Of a DNA stretch of 12,933 nucleotides, positions 1-8,913 are shown piece after piece; position 1 is the stretch's first letter; each line of letters begins with the position of its first letter. Source of the stretch: an uncultured Lachnospiraceae bacterium (GTDB taxonomy: Bacteria > Bacillota > Clostridia > Lachnospirales > Lachnospiraceae). The position numbers and the translations under genes were made by a program. The stretch lies in contig CADBTO010000294.1 of the NCBI GenBank assembly GCA_902797565.1, positions 1-12,933 on the forward strand, in the 5' to 3' direction. The notes beneath the pieces are model-generated. The model made no database searches, had not been told where the DNA came from, and worked only from the letters and a program-made list of their open reading frames with translations.

Positions 1-999
1 AAAAATAAAAAAGAAATCAAATTCTATAAATTCCTGCAGTTTGAGTTTTTCAAGCAGTGGACGGGTCTGAAGTCCTATGCGAATGAGAAGGGAATCCAGA
101 TTGTCGGGGATATCCCGATTTATGTGGCGCTTGACAGCGCGGATGTCTGGGCCACGCCGGAACTGTTCCAGCTGAATGAAAAACGCAGGCCGATTGCGGT
201 GGCTGGATGTCCGCCGGATGGCTTTTCCGCCACGGGGCAGCTGTGGGGGAATCCGCTTTATGACTGGAAAGTCCATAAGAAAACGGGTTACGAATGGTGG
301 ATTGCACGGATGCGGAAGATGCGGGAACTTTATGATGTTGTGCGGATCGACCATTTCCGGGGATTTGATGAATATTATGCAATTCCGGCAGAGGATGAGA
401 CGGCAGAGAACGGGCATTGGGAGAAAGGGCCGAATCTGGATTTGTTCAAAAAGATCGAGGAATCGGTTAGTGATCTTTCAATTATTGCAGAAGATTTGGG
501 TTATATGACGGATTCTGTGCGCCAGATGGTGAAGAAATCCGGCTATCCGAATATGAAAGTCCTGGAATTTGCTTTTGACGGCAGGGATTCGAGCAAGCCG
601 GGCAGGGAAAAGGCAAAGACGAATGACTATCTGCCGTTTAATTATGGGAAAAACTGTGTCGTTTATACCGGAACGCACGATAACGAGACACTGGTGGGAT
701 GGTTGTCTTCGATCAAACCGGCGGAGAAGCAGGAGCTGATGGATTATGTGGATGCGCCTGTCGGAATCAGTGACCGGGAACTGGCAAAGAAAGTTGTCCG
801 TCTGGCGCTTGCTTCCACGGCGGACTACTGTATCATCCCGATGCAGGATTATCTGGGACTGGACAACAAGGCCCGCATCAACTTCCCGTCCACGATCGGC
901 ACAAACTGGCTGTGGCGGATGGAGGATATCCCGGAGGAGAAAATGAAGCTTCTGGCGAAAGAGATCCGGAAGCTGACCGTATTATATGGACGGGGATAA
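1..999 (+). CDS. malQ: 4-alpha-glucanotransferase (amylomaltase, GH77), 3' part
   Basis: The reading frame is open from base 1 and ends in TAA at 997-999, so the N-terminal part lies outside the window; 332 residues are visible. MalQ transfers alpha-1,4-glucan segments between maltodextrins and releases glucose, producing chains long enough for the phosphorylase encoded next. All three GH77/GH13-clan catalytic residues are in the visible part: the nucleophile Asp in RIDHFRGF (codon 349-351), the acid/base Glu in IIAEDLG (codon 490-492) and the transition-state Asp in GTHDNET (codon 679-681). The stretch GDIPIYVALDSADVWA is also typical of the family. No export signal can be judged because the start is missing; family members are cytoplasmic. 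glgP follows after 29 bp, which fits a shared transcript. I see no frameshift or missing key residue. Confidence 0.96.
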   Translation, partial: KNKKEIKFYKFLQFEFFKQWTGLKSYANEKGIQIVGDIPIYVALDSADVWATPELFQLNEKRRPIAVAGCPPDGFSATGQLWGNPLYDWKVHKKTGYEWWIARMRKMRELYDVVRIDHFRGFDEYYAIPAEDETAENGHWEKGPNLDLFKKIEESVSDLSIIAEDLGYMTDSVRQMVKKSGYPNMKVLEFAFDGRDSSKPGREKAKTNDYLPFNYGKNCVVYTGTHDNETLVGWLSSIKPAEKQELMDYVDAPVGISDRELAKKVVRLALASTADYCIIPMQDYLGLDNKARINFPSTIGTNWLWRMEDIPEEKMKLLAKEIRKLTVLYGRG

Positions 1000-1028
1000 G
1001 CGAATCTTAATATGGAAAGGAGTTTTTC

Positions 1029-3356
1029 ATGAATAAAAACACGGAAACCATGCAGCAGGTATTGGAGGAGAAGATCCAGCAGGTCTGCCAGAAAAATTTC
1101 CTGAAAAGCATCAAAGACTGCTCGAATCAGGAACTTTTTGAAGGGCTTCTGGCACTGACGGCGCAGGATATGGAAAATCGTCCGCCGGTTGCCGGGAAAA
1201 AGAAGCTGTATTATGTTTCGGCAGAGTTTTTGATCGGAAAGCTTTTGTCAAACAACCTGATCAATCTGGGCATCTATGACGGTGTCCGGAAGATTCTGGA
1301 GAAAAACGGAAAGGATCTGGCGGAGATTGAAGAGCTCGAAGTGGAACCTTCCCTTGGAAATGGCGGACTGGGCCGGCTGGCAGCCTGCTTCCTGGACTCC
1401 ATTGCTTCTCTGGGGCTGTCCGGAGACGGCATTGGCCTTAACTACCATTTTGGTCTGTTCGAACAGAAGTTTGGAGATCACAAGCAGACAGAACTGAAAA
1501 ATGACTGGATCACGCCGGATACCTGGCTGGTGAAACGGAAAGTCAGCTTTTCCGTGCCTTTTAGGACCTTTACCGCAAAGTCCGTATTGTATGATATTGC
1601 GGTACCGGGTTATGGACAGGAGGGTGTGAACCAGCTGCATCTGTTCGATATTGACACGCTGGATGAGAGCCTTGTTCCGGAAGGCAGCATCGACTTTGAT
1701 AAAAAGGCGGTGGCGAAGAACCTGACCCTCTTCCTTTATCCGGATGACAGTGATCGGGATGGCCAGCTTCTTCGGATTTATCAGCAGTATTTCATGGTAT
1801 CGAGCGGGGCACAGCTGATCCTTCGTGAAATGAAGGAACGGGGCTATGCGCTTGACACGCTGCCGGAGCATGTGGCAATCCAGATCAATGATACGCATCC
1901 CTCGATGATTATCCCGGAATTGATCCGGCTCCTTCTGATCGAAGGATTCACGATGGATGAGGCGGTTTCGCTGGTTGAAAAGACCTGTGCGTATACGAAC
2001 CACACGATACTGGCGGAGGCACTTGAAAAATGGTCGGTCAGCTTCCTGGAAGAGGTTGTGCCGCATCTTCTGCCGATTATTTATGAACTGAATAACCGTG
2101 TCCGGAAAAAGCTTGCGGCTGCAGATATTTCTGAAAAGGCTGCGGAAAAGCTTCTGATTGTGGACAAGGATCAGCGGGTGCATATGGCACATATGGACAT
2201 CCATTATGGCTATTCAGTCAATGGCGTGGCCGCGCTGCATACCGAGATTCTGAAGAATACAGAGCTGCATGCGTTCTACGAACTGTATCCGGAGAAGTTC
2301 AACAACAAGACAAACGGCATCACCTTCCGCCGGTGGCTGCTGCACTGCAATCCGCAGCTTTCGGATTATATCGAAAGCCTGATCGGGCCGGAGTTTAAGA
2401 CCGATGCCACGAAACTGGAAGGATTGATGCAGTTTGCAGACAAACAGGAAGTGCTGGACCGCCTGGCAGGGATTAAACAGGGAAACAAGCTGCGTGCGGC
2501 GGCATTCCTGAAACAACGGCAGGGGATTGACATAGATCCGGATTCCATCTATGATATCCAGATGAAGCGGCTGCATGAATACAAACGGCAGCAGATGAAT
2601 GCCCTGTATGCGATCTACAAATACCTGAAAATCAAAGGCGGCGAGAAACCGAAGCGTCCAATCACGATGATCTTTGGCGCGAAGGCAGCACCGGCCTATA
2701 TTATTGCGAAGGACATTATCCATCTGATTCTCTGCCTGCAGGAGCTGACCACGAAGGATCCGGAGGTTGCGCCTTATTTCAAGGTTGTGATGGTGGAGAA
2801 TTATAATGTTACGGCTGCCGAGACGATGATCCAGGCGGCGGATATTTCCGAGCAGATTTCGCTTGCTTCCAAAGAAGCATCCGGAACCGGGAATATGAAG
2901 TTTATGCTGAACGGCGCGGTTACGCTCGGTACGGAGGACGGCGCGAACGTGGAGATCCACGAGCTGGTCGGGGATGAGAATATTTACATCTTCGGCGCGG
3001 ATGCAGACCAGGTCGTACATCTTTATGAGGAAGGGCCGGACCGTTATAATGCGCGGAAGATTTATGAAAGCGATGAAATGATTAGGGAACTGGTGGATTT
3101 CATCATCGGGCCGCAGCTGCTGGAAATCGGGGATGAGAAGAACCTGTCACGCCTGCACAGGGAGATCGCGGGAAAAGACTGGTTTATGGCCCTTCTGGAT
3201 ACGAAGGAATATATCCAGATGAAGGAAAAGGTCTTTGAGGATTATGAGGATCAGGAGAGCTGGAACAGGAAGTGCCTTGTGAACATCGCAAAGGCGGGAT
3301 TCTTCTCTTCGGACCGGACGATCCGCCAGTATAATGAAGATATTTGGAAGTTATAA
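1029..3356 (+). CDS. glgP: Glycogen/maltodextrin phosphorylase (GT35)
   Basis: This 775-residue protein is a PLP-dependent alpha-glucan phosphorylase, which releases glucose-1-phosphate from the non-reducing end of glycogen or maltodextrin. The start is an ATG 6 nt after AAAGGAG (1016-1022). Family landmarks appear in order: [18 protein letters not shown] near residues 107-125, NDTHPS near 288, [13 protein letters not shown] near 325, [12 protein letters not shown] near 425, [10 protein letters not shown] near 512, and the cofactor motif [10 protein letters not shown], where Lys624 (codon 2898-2900) should form the Schiff base with PLP. The length is normal for bacterial enzymes (about 750-830). 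Sequence alone does not separate a glycogen from a maltodextrin preference; the malQ neighbour is compatible with either. It is likely cytoplasmic and co-transcribed with malQ. The long open frames on the other strand of this gene carry no recognisable protein. Confidence 0.97.
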   Translation: MNKNTETMQQVLEEKIQQVCQKNFLKSIKDCSNQELFEGLLALTAQDMENRPPVAGKKKLYYVSAEFLIGKLLSNNLINLGIYDGVRKILEKNGKDLAEIEELEVEPSLGNGGLGRLAACFLDSIASLGLSGDGIGLNYHFGLFEQKFGDHKQTELKNDWITPDTWLVKRKVSFSVPFRTFTAKSVLYDIAVPGYGQEGVNQLHLFDIDTLDESLVPEGSIDFDKKAVAKNLTLFLYPDDSDRDGQLLRIYQQYFMVSSGAQLILREMKERGYALDTLPEHVAIQINDTHPSMIIPELIRLLLIEGFTMDEAVSLVEKTCAYTNHTILAEALEKWSVSFLEEVVPHLLPIIYELNNRVRKKLAAADISEKAAEKLLIVDKDQRVHMAHMDIHYGYSVNGVAALHTEILKNTELHAFYELYPEKFNNKTNGITFRRWLLHCNPQLSDYIESLIGPEFKTDATKLEGLMQFADKQEVLDRLAGIKQGNKLRAAAFLKQRQGIDIDPDSIYDIQMKRLHEYKRQQMNALYAIYKYLKIKGGEKPKRPITMIFGAKAAPAYIIAKDIIHLILCLQELTTKDPEVAPYFKVVMVENYNVTAAETMIQAADISEQISLASKEASGTGNMKFMLNGAVTLGTEDGANVEIHELVGDENIYIFGADADQVVHLYEEGPDRYNARKIYESDEMIRELVDFIIGPQLLEIGDEKNLSRLHREIAGKDWFMALLDTKEYIQMKEKVFEDYEDQESWNRKCLVNIAKAGFFSSDRTIRQYNEDIWKL

Positions 3357-3383
3357 TTTGCATACAAAAGGGGTTTTGGAATC

Positions 3384-3782
3384 ATGAAAAGTTTTGAAGG
3401 TTTGGAAGTTGTAGCGGAACTGGAAGGCATCACAGATGAGAATCTGGATGAACTGATGATGGAGATCGAAGAAGAGGATGGCGTATCTGCGAATTATGTG
3501 CCGATCTGCTGCTTCGAGATTGATGATCAGGCGGAGTACCTGGCACTGGCACCGGAAGCCGCTTTTGATGAGGATGAGGACGACGACGAGGAAGAAGAGA
3601 TCGAGATCGAGGCGGTCATCTACCGCGTGGAGCGCTATCTTTCTGCTGGCGGGCAGGAAAGCTTCCGCCTGTACAATGTGGAGGATGAGGATGAAGCGCA
3701 GGAGGCGGCAGCAGTCCTGGCAGAAATTGTAAATGATGATGACGAAGACGATGAGGATGAAGAGGATGACGACGAGGAGTAA
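3384..3782 (+). CDS. Hyperacidic DUF1292-like small protein
   Basis: This is a 132-residue protein with about 55 Asp/Glu and only about 4 Lys/Arg, starting at an ATG 11 nt after AAAGGGG (3366-3372). The order of segments (a short N-terminal acidic helix-like part, a YVPICCFEIDDQAEYLAL strand pair, an acidic linker at about residues 60-73, then an AVIYRVERY and FRLYNVEDEDE segment) resembles the DUF1292 (YrzB-like) family, whose function is unknown. The C-terminal 16 residues are almost entirely Asp/Glu. It lies 27 bp after glgP and its 3' end overlaps or abuts the beta-galactosidase start, so it is probably in the same operon and may be translationally coupled to it. No membrane segment or signal peptide is visible. 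The family call rests on recognised pattern, not on an alignment. A binding or chaperone-like role for the acidic tail would be speculation. Confidence 0.75.
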   Translation: MKSFEGLEVVAELEGITDENLDELMMEIEEEDGVSANYVPICCFEIDDQAEYLALAPEAAFDEDEDDDEEEEIEIEAVIYRVERYLSAGGQESFRLYNVEDEDEAQEAAAVLAEIVNDDDEDDEDEEDDDEE

Positions 3783-3789
3783 TTCCATC
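3753..3789 (+). promoter_or_regulatory. Ambiguous translation start region of the beta-galactosidase
   Basis: Two starts compete. The strongest Shine-Dalgarno, GAGGAG at 3774-3779, overlaps the end of the upstream gene and sits 7 nt before an ATC codon (3787-3789), which would yield a protein beginning just before the conserved LDWLDNPEVFAVNRLPAHSDH segment. The in-frame ATG codons (3733, 3736, 3739, 3751, 3757, 3766) all lie inside the upstream gene's Asp/Glu tract, out of frame with it. Of these, ATG 3766 has a weak GAGG (3753-3756) 9 nt upstream. Either case couples initiation to the end of the upstream gene. Confidence 0.5.
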
Positions 3790-6609
3790 GCTTCTCCCAC
3801 GCTGGATTGGCTGGACAATCCGGAAGTTTTTGCCGTGAACCGTCTTCCGGCGCATTCGGACCATAGTTTTTTTGTATGTTCCGAAGGCCGGAAGATGCGG
3901 CCTTTGCAGTCCCTGGATGGAACCTGGCGGTTCCTCTGGGGCAAGCAGCCTTCTGCCGTCCCGGGAAACTTTTACGAAACGGGATTTGATTTGGAAGAAA
4001 ACGGCTTTTCCAGGATTGAAGTACCGGGCAGTATGGAGATGCAGGGCTATGACCGCATCCACTACACGAATTCCCGCTATCCATGGGAAGGGCATCATGT
4101 CCTGCGCCCGCCGATGACAGACCACGAGTTCAATCCGGTGGGGCTCTATGTCCGGGATATCCGGATTGATGAAGCGCTTCAGAACCAGAAGCTGTTCATC
4201 TCGTTCCAGGGTGTGGAACAGGCGTTTTATCTATGGGTTGAGGGGCAGTTCATCGGTTATGCCGAGGATAGCTTCACGCCATCGGAATTTGATATTACGG
4301 AAGCAGCTGCGGGAAAAGAAGTTATCCGTATTGCAGTACGCGTACACAAACGCAGCAGTGCGGCGTGGATTGAGGATCAGGATTTCTTCCGATTCTCCGG
4401 GATCTTCCGCAGTGTGTATCTCTATGCAAAGCCGGACGCGCATCTGGAGGATTTCTTTGCGCATCCATCGCTTGCAGATGATTACAAGACCGGCACGCTT
4501 TCAATCGAAGCAGCGCTTTCGCTGGATCCCCGCCTGCAGGGGAAGCAGGCCAGGCTTCGCTTTATGCTTTCTGATGCGGGGCAGGAGGTGCTTTCCGGGG
4601 AAGAGACGGCAGAAATTTCCGGAGACAGCATGGAACTTCGGTTTCTGGAGCAGAAGATTGCGGACGTGAAGCAGTGGAGCGCGAAGGAACCGCAGCTTTA
4701 TGACCTTCTGTTCGAACTGTTTATTGATGGTGAAAAGATCGAGGAAGTGCCGTACCGCATCGGCTTCAAGCGGGTTGAGATCAGGGACGCGGTCATTTAT
4801 ATGAATGGGAAACGTCTGAAGATCTTCGGTGTCAACCGGCATGAGTGGAATCCTTCCAGGGGCAGGGCGATTACAGAAGCGGATATGCATCAGGATATCG
4901 GGATTTTTCTTCGGAACAATATCAACGCAGTCCGTACCTGCCACTATCCGGATCAGAGCCTGTGGTATCATCTTTGTGATGAAAACGGGATTATGGTCTG
5001 CGATGAAACGAACATGGAAAGCCATGGCAGCTGGCAGAAGTATCTGGGTGTGGTTGACCCATCCTGGAATGTTCCGGGATCGCTTCCGGAGTGGAAAGCT
5101 TGCGTGCTGGACCGTGCGGCGTCTATGTTGGAACGGGACAAAAACCATGCCAGCATTATCTTCTGGTCTTGCGGCAATGAATCCTATGCAGGGGAAGACA
5201 TCCTTGCAATGGCGGATTTCTTCCGTGAGCGGGATGCAAGCCGAATTGTCCACTATGAAAGCTGCTTCTATAACCGTGCGTTTGACCGTTGTTCGGACGT
5301 GGAAAGTAGGATGTACGCCACGCCGGAAGAAATTGACGAATACATGAAGTCTGATGGGGTTGGCGGCATTAAAAAGCCGTATGTCCTGTGCGAATACATG
5401 CATGATCTGGGCAATTCCATTGGCGGAATGGAAAGCTATATGCGTCTGATGGACCAGTATGAAGGGTTCGCGGGCGGCTTTATCTGGGACTATATTGACC
5501 AGGCAGTCTATATGGACTGGAATGGGCAGAAAGTCCTGGGTTATGGCGGGGATTTTGACGACCGGCCATCGGACTATAATTTCTCCGCGAATGGCATTGT
5601 GTTTGCAGACCGGACAGAAAAGCCCTGTATGCAGGAGGTGCGTTACTGGTATTCGGATGAAGCAAAGGCAGCATTTGACGCGGAAAACGCAAGGCTTGCG
5701 GAAAAAGCAGCAAGGGAGGATGCGAGAAACTTTGTGATTCCGGGGAAACCGGAACTGAAGCGTGTGGAAGAAGGAGATTTTTCGTTCGGAGTCAAGACCA
5801 AAAACCACAACTTCATTTTTGCTTATGATATGGGCGGCTTGGTATCCCTTTCAGCATACGGGAAGGAGTGGATCCACCGGGCGGTGAAGCCCGCATTCTG
5901 GCGCGGCAGTACGGAAAACGATATTGGGAATGGATTTACTTCCCAGAGCAGTATCTGGTATGCGACAGACCGCTTTATCCGCCATAAGGATATCCAGATC
6001 TTAAGCCGCGAAGGCACTGCGAAGATTAAGTATGTATATGAGACCCAGACGACGCCGGCCACGGAAGTCGAGGTGGTCTATGAAGTCTTTACGGAAGGCC
6101 GGATGGATGTGGAAGTCATTTATCATGGAAAGGAAGGGCTGCCGGAACTTCCATGTTTTGGCCTGCGTTTTGTGCTTCCGCAGAAAGAAGCAAAGGTTGT
6201 CTGGCAGGGGCTTTCGGGAGAAACGTATCCGGACCGCTGGAAAGGCGGGAAATTCGGCATCCACGAAGAGGAAATCGCGCCGCCGAAGTACCTGGTGCCA
6301 CAGGAATATGGCTGCCATGTGCAGACCGACTGGGCAAAAATCGTTTCAAAAGACGGGAAACACAGTCTGACGATTGTTCCGAAGGATGGGGAAAAGCTGA
6401 TGTTTTCGGCCACGCCGTATCTGCCGGGAGAACTGGAAAACGCGGAGCATGGATTTGAATTGCCCCGGCCGAACCGGACAGTTTTGACGGTATACGCGGC
6501 AATGCGCGGCGTTGGCGGGATAGACAGCTGGATGACGGATGTGGAGGAGGCTTACCGCGTGTCTGCAGAGAAGGATATGGCGCTGCGGTTTACGCTGTTT
6601 GCAAATTAG
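3766..6609 (+). CDS. lacZ: Beta-galactosidase, GH2 LacZ type
   Basis: This cytoplasmic-type GH2 enzyme hydrolyses terminal beta-galactosides such as lactose. Counting from ATG 3766 it has 947 residues; from the ATC at 3787 it has 940; the longest open form starts at 3733. The domain order fits LacZ: sugar-binding jelly roll (about residues 40-200), Ig-like domain (about 210-310), TIM barrel (about 310-600), a linker domain, and a C-terminal beta-galactosidase small-chain domain (about 690-940). The acid/base Glu is in DETNMESHG (codon 5017-5019) and the nucleophile Glu in VLCEYMHDLGNS (codon 5392-5394). NRHEWNP, RTCHYP and GGFIWDYIDQ are further family marks. It is somewhat shorter than E. 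coli LacZ (1024). Residues encoded by 3766-3801 are not family-like and may not be translated. The canonical ATG is reported because non-ATG/GTG/TTG starts are rare, not because it is clearly right. The stop is TAG at 6607-6609. Confidence 0.93.
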   Translation: MTTRSNSIASPTLDWLDNPEVFAVNRLPAHSDHSFFVCSEGRKMRPLQSLDGTWRFLWGKQPSAVPGNFYETGFDLEENGFSRIEVPGSMEMQGYDRIHYTNSRYPWEGHHVLRPPMTDHEFNPVGLYVRDIRIDEALQNQKLFISFQGVEQAFYLWVEGQFIGYAEDSFTPSEFDITEAAAGKEVIRIAVRVHKRSSAAWIEDQDFFRFSGIFRSVYLYAKPDAHLEDFFAHPSLADDYKTGTLSIEAALSLDPRLQGKQARLRFMLSDAGQEVLSGEETAEISGDSMELRFLEQKIADVKQWSAKEPQLYDLLFELFIDGEKIEEVPYRIGFKRVEIRDAVIYMNGKRLKIFGVNRHEWNPSRGRAITEADMHQDIGIFLRNNINAVRTCHYPDQSLWYHLCDENGIMVCDETNMESHGSWQKYLGVVDPSWNVPGSLPEWKACVLDRAASMLERDKNHASIIFWSCGNESYAGEDILAMADFFRERDASRIVHYESCFYNRAFDRCSDVESRMYATPEEIDEYMKSDGVGGIKKPYVLCEYMHDLGNSIGGMESYMRLMDQYEGFAGGFIWDYIDQAVYMDWNGQKVLGYGGDFDDRPSDYNFSANGIVFADRTEKPCMQEVRYWYSDEAKAAFDAENARLAEKAAREDARNFVIPGKPELKRVEEGDFSFGVKTKNHNFIFAYDMGGLVSLSAYGKEWIHRAVKPAFWRGSTENDIGNGFTSQSSIWYATDRFIRHKDIQILSREGTAKIKYVYETQTTPATEVEVVYEVFTEGRMDVEVIYHGKEGLPELPCFGLRFVLPQKEAKVVWQGLSGETYPDRWKGGKFGIHEEEIAPPKYLVPQEYGCHVQTDWAKIVSKDGKHSLTIVPKDGEKLMFSATPYLPGELENAEHGFELPRPNRTVLTVYAAMRGVGGIDSWMTDVEEAYRVSAEKDMALRFTLFAN

Positions 6610-6625
6610 CGGTTGATGGAAAATC

Positions 6626-6688
6626 AGGGAGTCTGAAAACGATGGGACTGCCGGGAAATAAAGGAGTTTGAAAACTATGGGACTGCCG
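6626..6688 (+). repeat. Direct duplication of a translation-initiation region (35-bp offset)
   Basis: Copy A (6626-6653) and copy B (6661-6688) match at 25 of 28 positions by eye. Each has a purine-rich Shine-Dalgarno (AGGGAG at 6626-6631, AAGGAG at 6661-6666), a TCTGAAAAC/TTTGAAAAC spacer and ATGGGACTGCCG. Copy B is the real start of the alpha-galactosidase. Copy A initiates a nine-codon ORF. The 35-bp offset is not a multiple of three, so the two starts are in different frames. Confidence 0.85.
6642..6671 (+). other. Nine-codon leader ORF (MGLPGNKGV) ahead of alpha-galactosidase
   Basis: An ATG at 6642-6644, 10 nt after AGGGAG, opens a frame of nine codons that stops at TGA 6669-6671. The frame runs across the Shine-Dalgarno of the downstream gene and stops 5 nt before its ATG. 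The first four residues equal those of the downstream protein because the segment is a duplication. Translation could couple to, or compete with, initiation of the alpha-galactosidase. It may equally be an unused duplication scar; expression is not shown by the sequence. Confidence 0.35.
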
Positions 6689-8905
6689 ATTACATTCGAT
6701 GAGGCGCACAAAGCCTTTACGATTCAGACCAGGAATTCCACCTATCAATTTATGGTGGATACATATGGTACGCTGCTGCATCTATATTATGGAAGAAAGA
6801 CCGCAGGCTGCATGGATTTTTTACTGACCTGCCAGGATCGAGGCTTTTCCGGGAATATCTATGATGCGGGCGAAAACCGCGCGTATAGCTATGACGCGCT
6901 GCCGATGGAGTTTCCAGTCTTTGGAAACGGGGATCTGCGAGCCCCTGCTCTGTCCATCCAGAACCATGATGGCAGCCTGGCCTGTGATCTGCGCTATGCG
7001 GGATATGAGATTCGCGAAGGGAAGTATGCGCTGCCGGGGCTTCCGGCGGTGTATGTGGACCAGGAGCAGGAAGCGGCAATGCAGGAGGCTGCGCAGGAGG
7101 ATCAGCAGGCGGCAACACTGGAAGTCACGCTGAAGGACCAGGCAAGCGGTGCGTTGTGCCGTCTGTTGTACGGTGTACTGCCGGAACTGGACATTATTAC
7201 ACGCAGCGTGCGGATTGAAAATACCGGGTCTGCGTCTTTTACTTTGAAAAAACTGCTGCCCTGTTCGATCGACTTTCTGCCCGGAGCATATGATGTGCTT
7301 TCTTTCTATGGCAGGCATGGATATGAGCGGAAGCTGCAGTGCACATCTGTGAGGCATGGTGCGTTTTCGATCGGCAGCCGCCGCGGGACGTCATCGCACC
7401 AATATAATCCGCTTCTGATTCTGGCAGAAAAAGAGACGAATGAGGACTATGGAAGCTGCTGGGCGGCGGAATTTGTTTGGAGCGGCGAGTTTTCTGCTTT
7501 GTGCGAAAAAGACCAGTTCGATTCGATCCGCTTCCAGATGGGACTGGCAGGGGAGGACTTTTCCTATCCGCTTCAGCCGGGTGAGAGCCTCTATGCACCG
7601 GAAGTCATTCTTTCGTTCAGCAGAGCAGGGTTATCCGGTCTGTCCCGGAATTTACATGAAACCGTGCGCAGGCATGTCTGCCGTGGATATTGGCGGGATC
7701 GGGTCCGGCCTGTCCTGCTGAACAGCTGGGAAGCCTTTTATTTTGACTTTTCCGGGAAGGATATGATTGCGCTGGGCGAGCAGGCAAAGTCCGTGGGCGT
7801 GGATCTACTGGTCATGGATGACGGATGGTTTGGCGAGCGCAGTGATGACTTCCGAGGTCTGGGAGACTGGAACGTCAATGAAGAGAAGCTGGGCGGCACG
7901 CTCTCTGCGATGGTGGAGGAGATCAACCGGATGGGGCTGATGTTTGGCATCTGGGTGGAGCCGGAGATGGTAAACGAAAACAGCCGGCTCTACCGGGAAC
8001 ATCCGGACTGGGCACTGAAGATCCAGGGCAGGGATCCTGTCCGCGCACGCAACCAGCTGGTTTTGGATTTCTCGCGCAAAGAGGTGCGTGACCATATCTT
8101 TGCGCAGATTACGACGATGTTGGACAGCGCGAATATCGAGTATGTCAAGTGGGATTATAACCGGAGTATTGTGGATGTTCCTTCGCGTGATGGAAAGGGG
8201 CGCGGCGCGATGCTTTATGATTATATGCTTGGCGTGTATGAGTTCCTGGAACGGCTGGTACAGAGGTATCCGAAACTTTTGATCGAGGGATGCAGTGGAG
8301 GCGGCGGACGGTTTGATGCCGGAATGCTGTATTATACGCCCCAGATCTGGTGTTCCGATAATACAGATGCCGTGGATCGGCTTGTCATTCAGCATGGGAC
8401 ATCGTTTGGGTATCCGCTCTCGTCTATGGGGGCTCATGTATCCGTTGTTCCCAATGAGCAGAACGGCAGGGTGACGCCGCTGGATATGCGCTTTGCGGTG
8501 GCCGCCACCGGCGGATTCGGTTATGAGCTGGATCGGGGAAAGGTTTCGGAAGAAGAAAAAGCGGTGATCCGCCAGCAGATTGAGGAATTCAAGCAAATGG
8601 CCGCGTTTGTGGTGGAAGGGGATTATTACCGTCTGACGGATCCGGGCGAGGAAGAGCATGCGGTATCCTGTATCACGGCAAAGGATGGCAGCGAGGCGCT
8701 TCTGACGGCGATTACGCTGGACAACCATTGCAACAATCCGGTTTTCTATGCAAAGGCACGGGGGCTTACGTCTGGTGCGATGTATGAAAACGAGGAAGAT
8801 GGGAAACAATACCCGGCGGACGCGCTGATGGAAATCGGCTTTCCGGTTCCGCAGTCCAATCAGCTGGTTTACCGGACGTATCGCTGGCATTTGATCCGAA
8901 GGTAA
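6677..8905 (+). CDS. Alpha-galactosidase, GH36
   Basis: This 742-residue enzyme removes terminal alpha-galactose from melibiose, raffinose-type oligosaccharides or similar substrates by a retaining mechanism. The start chosen is ATG 6677, 10 nt after AAGGAG (6661-6666); an in-frame TTG at 6668 is only 1 nt from that site and is unlikely. An N-terminal beta-sandwich (about residues 1-330) precedes the catalytic barrel (about 340-640) and a C-terminal beta domain. Motifs are LLVMDDGWFGERSDD, FGIWVEPEMVNE, YVKWDYNR with the probable nucleophile Asp493 (codon 8153-8155), EGCSGGGGRFD, and WCSDNTDAVDR with the probable acid/base Asp561 (codon 8357-8359). No signal peptide is seen, so it should act on imported sugar. 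It is the last gene before the terminator. Residues about 129-146 form a Gln/Glu/Ala-rich insert that I do not associate with the family. Confidence 0.96.
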   Translation: MGLPITFDEAHKAFTIQTRNSTYQFMVDTYGTLLHLYYGRKTAGCMDFLLTCQDRGFSGNIYDAGENRAYSYDALPMEFPVFGNGDLRAPALSIQNHDGSLACDLRYAGYEIREGKYALPGLPAVYVDQEQEAAMQEAAQEDQQAATLEVTLKDQASGALCRLLYGVLPELDIITRSVRIENTGSASFTLKKLLPCSIDFLPGAYDVLSFYGRHGYERKLQCTSVRHGAFSIGSRRGTSSHQYNPLLILAEKETNEDYGSCWAAEFVWSGEFSALCEKDQFDSIRFQMGLAGEDFSYPLQPGESLYAPEVILSFSRAGLSGLSRNLHETVRRHVCRGYWRDRVRPVLLNSWEAFYFDFSGKDMIALGEQAKSVGVDLLVMDDGWFGERSDDFRGLGDWNVNEEKLGGTLSAMVEEINRMGLMFGIWVEPEMVNENSRLYREHPDWALKIQGRDPVRARNQLVLDFSRKEVRDHIFAQITTMLDSANIEYVKWDYNRSIVDVPSRDGKGRGAMLYDYMLGVYEFLERLVQRYPKLLIEGCSGGGGRFDAGMLYYTPQIWCSDNTDAVDRLVIQHGTSFGYPLSSMGAHVSVVPNEQNGRVTPLDMRFAVAATGGFGYELDRGKVSEEEKAVIRQQIEEFKQMAAFVVEGDYYRLTDPGEEEHAVSCITAKDGSEALLTAITLDNHCNNPVFYAKARGLTSGAMYENEEDGKQYPADALMEIGFPVPQSNQLVYRTYRWHLIRR

Positions 8906-8913
8906 GTGCATTT

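Noticed and set aside
1248..2204. Long open frame on the - strand (318 codons)
   Set aside because: It lies entirely within glgP, has no recognisable domain and its composition is that expected of a complement of a codon-biased gene.
4501..5808. Long open frame on the - strand (435 codons)
   Set aside because: It is antisense to the lacZ catalytic region with no domain-like pattern or ribosome site.
6668..6670. In-frame TTG start for the alpha-galactosidase
   Set aside because: It is 1 nt from the Shine-Dalgarno, while ATG 6677 has proper spacing and a duplicated ATG context.
7805..8911. Long open frame on the - strand (368 codons)
   Set aside because: It is antisense to the alpha-galactosidase barrel and shows no family motif.
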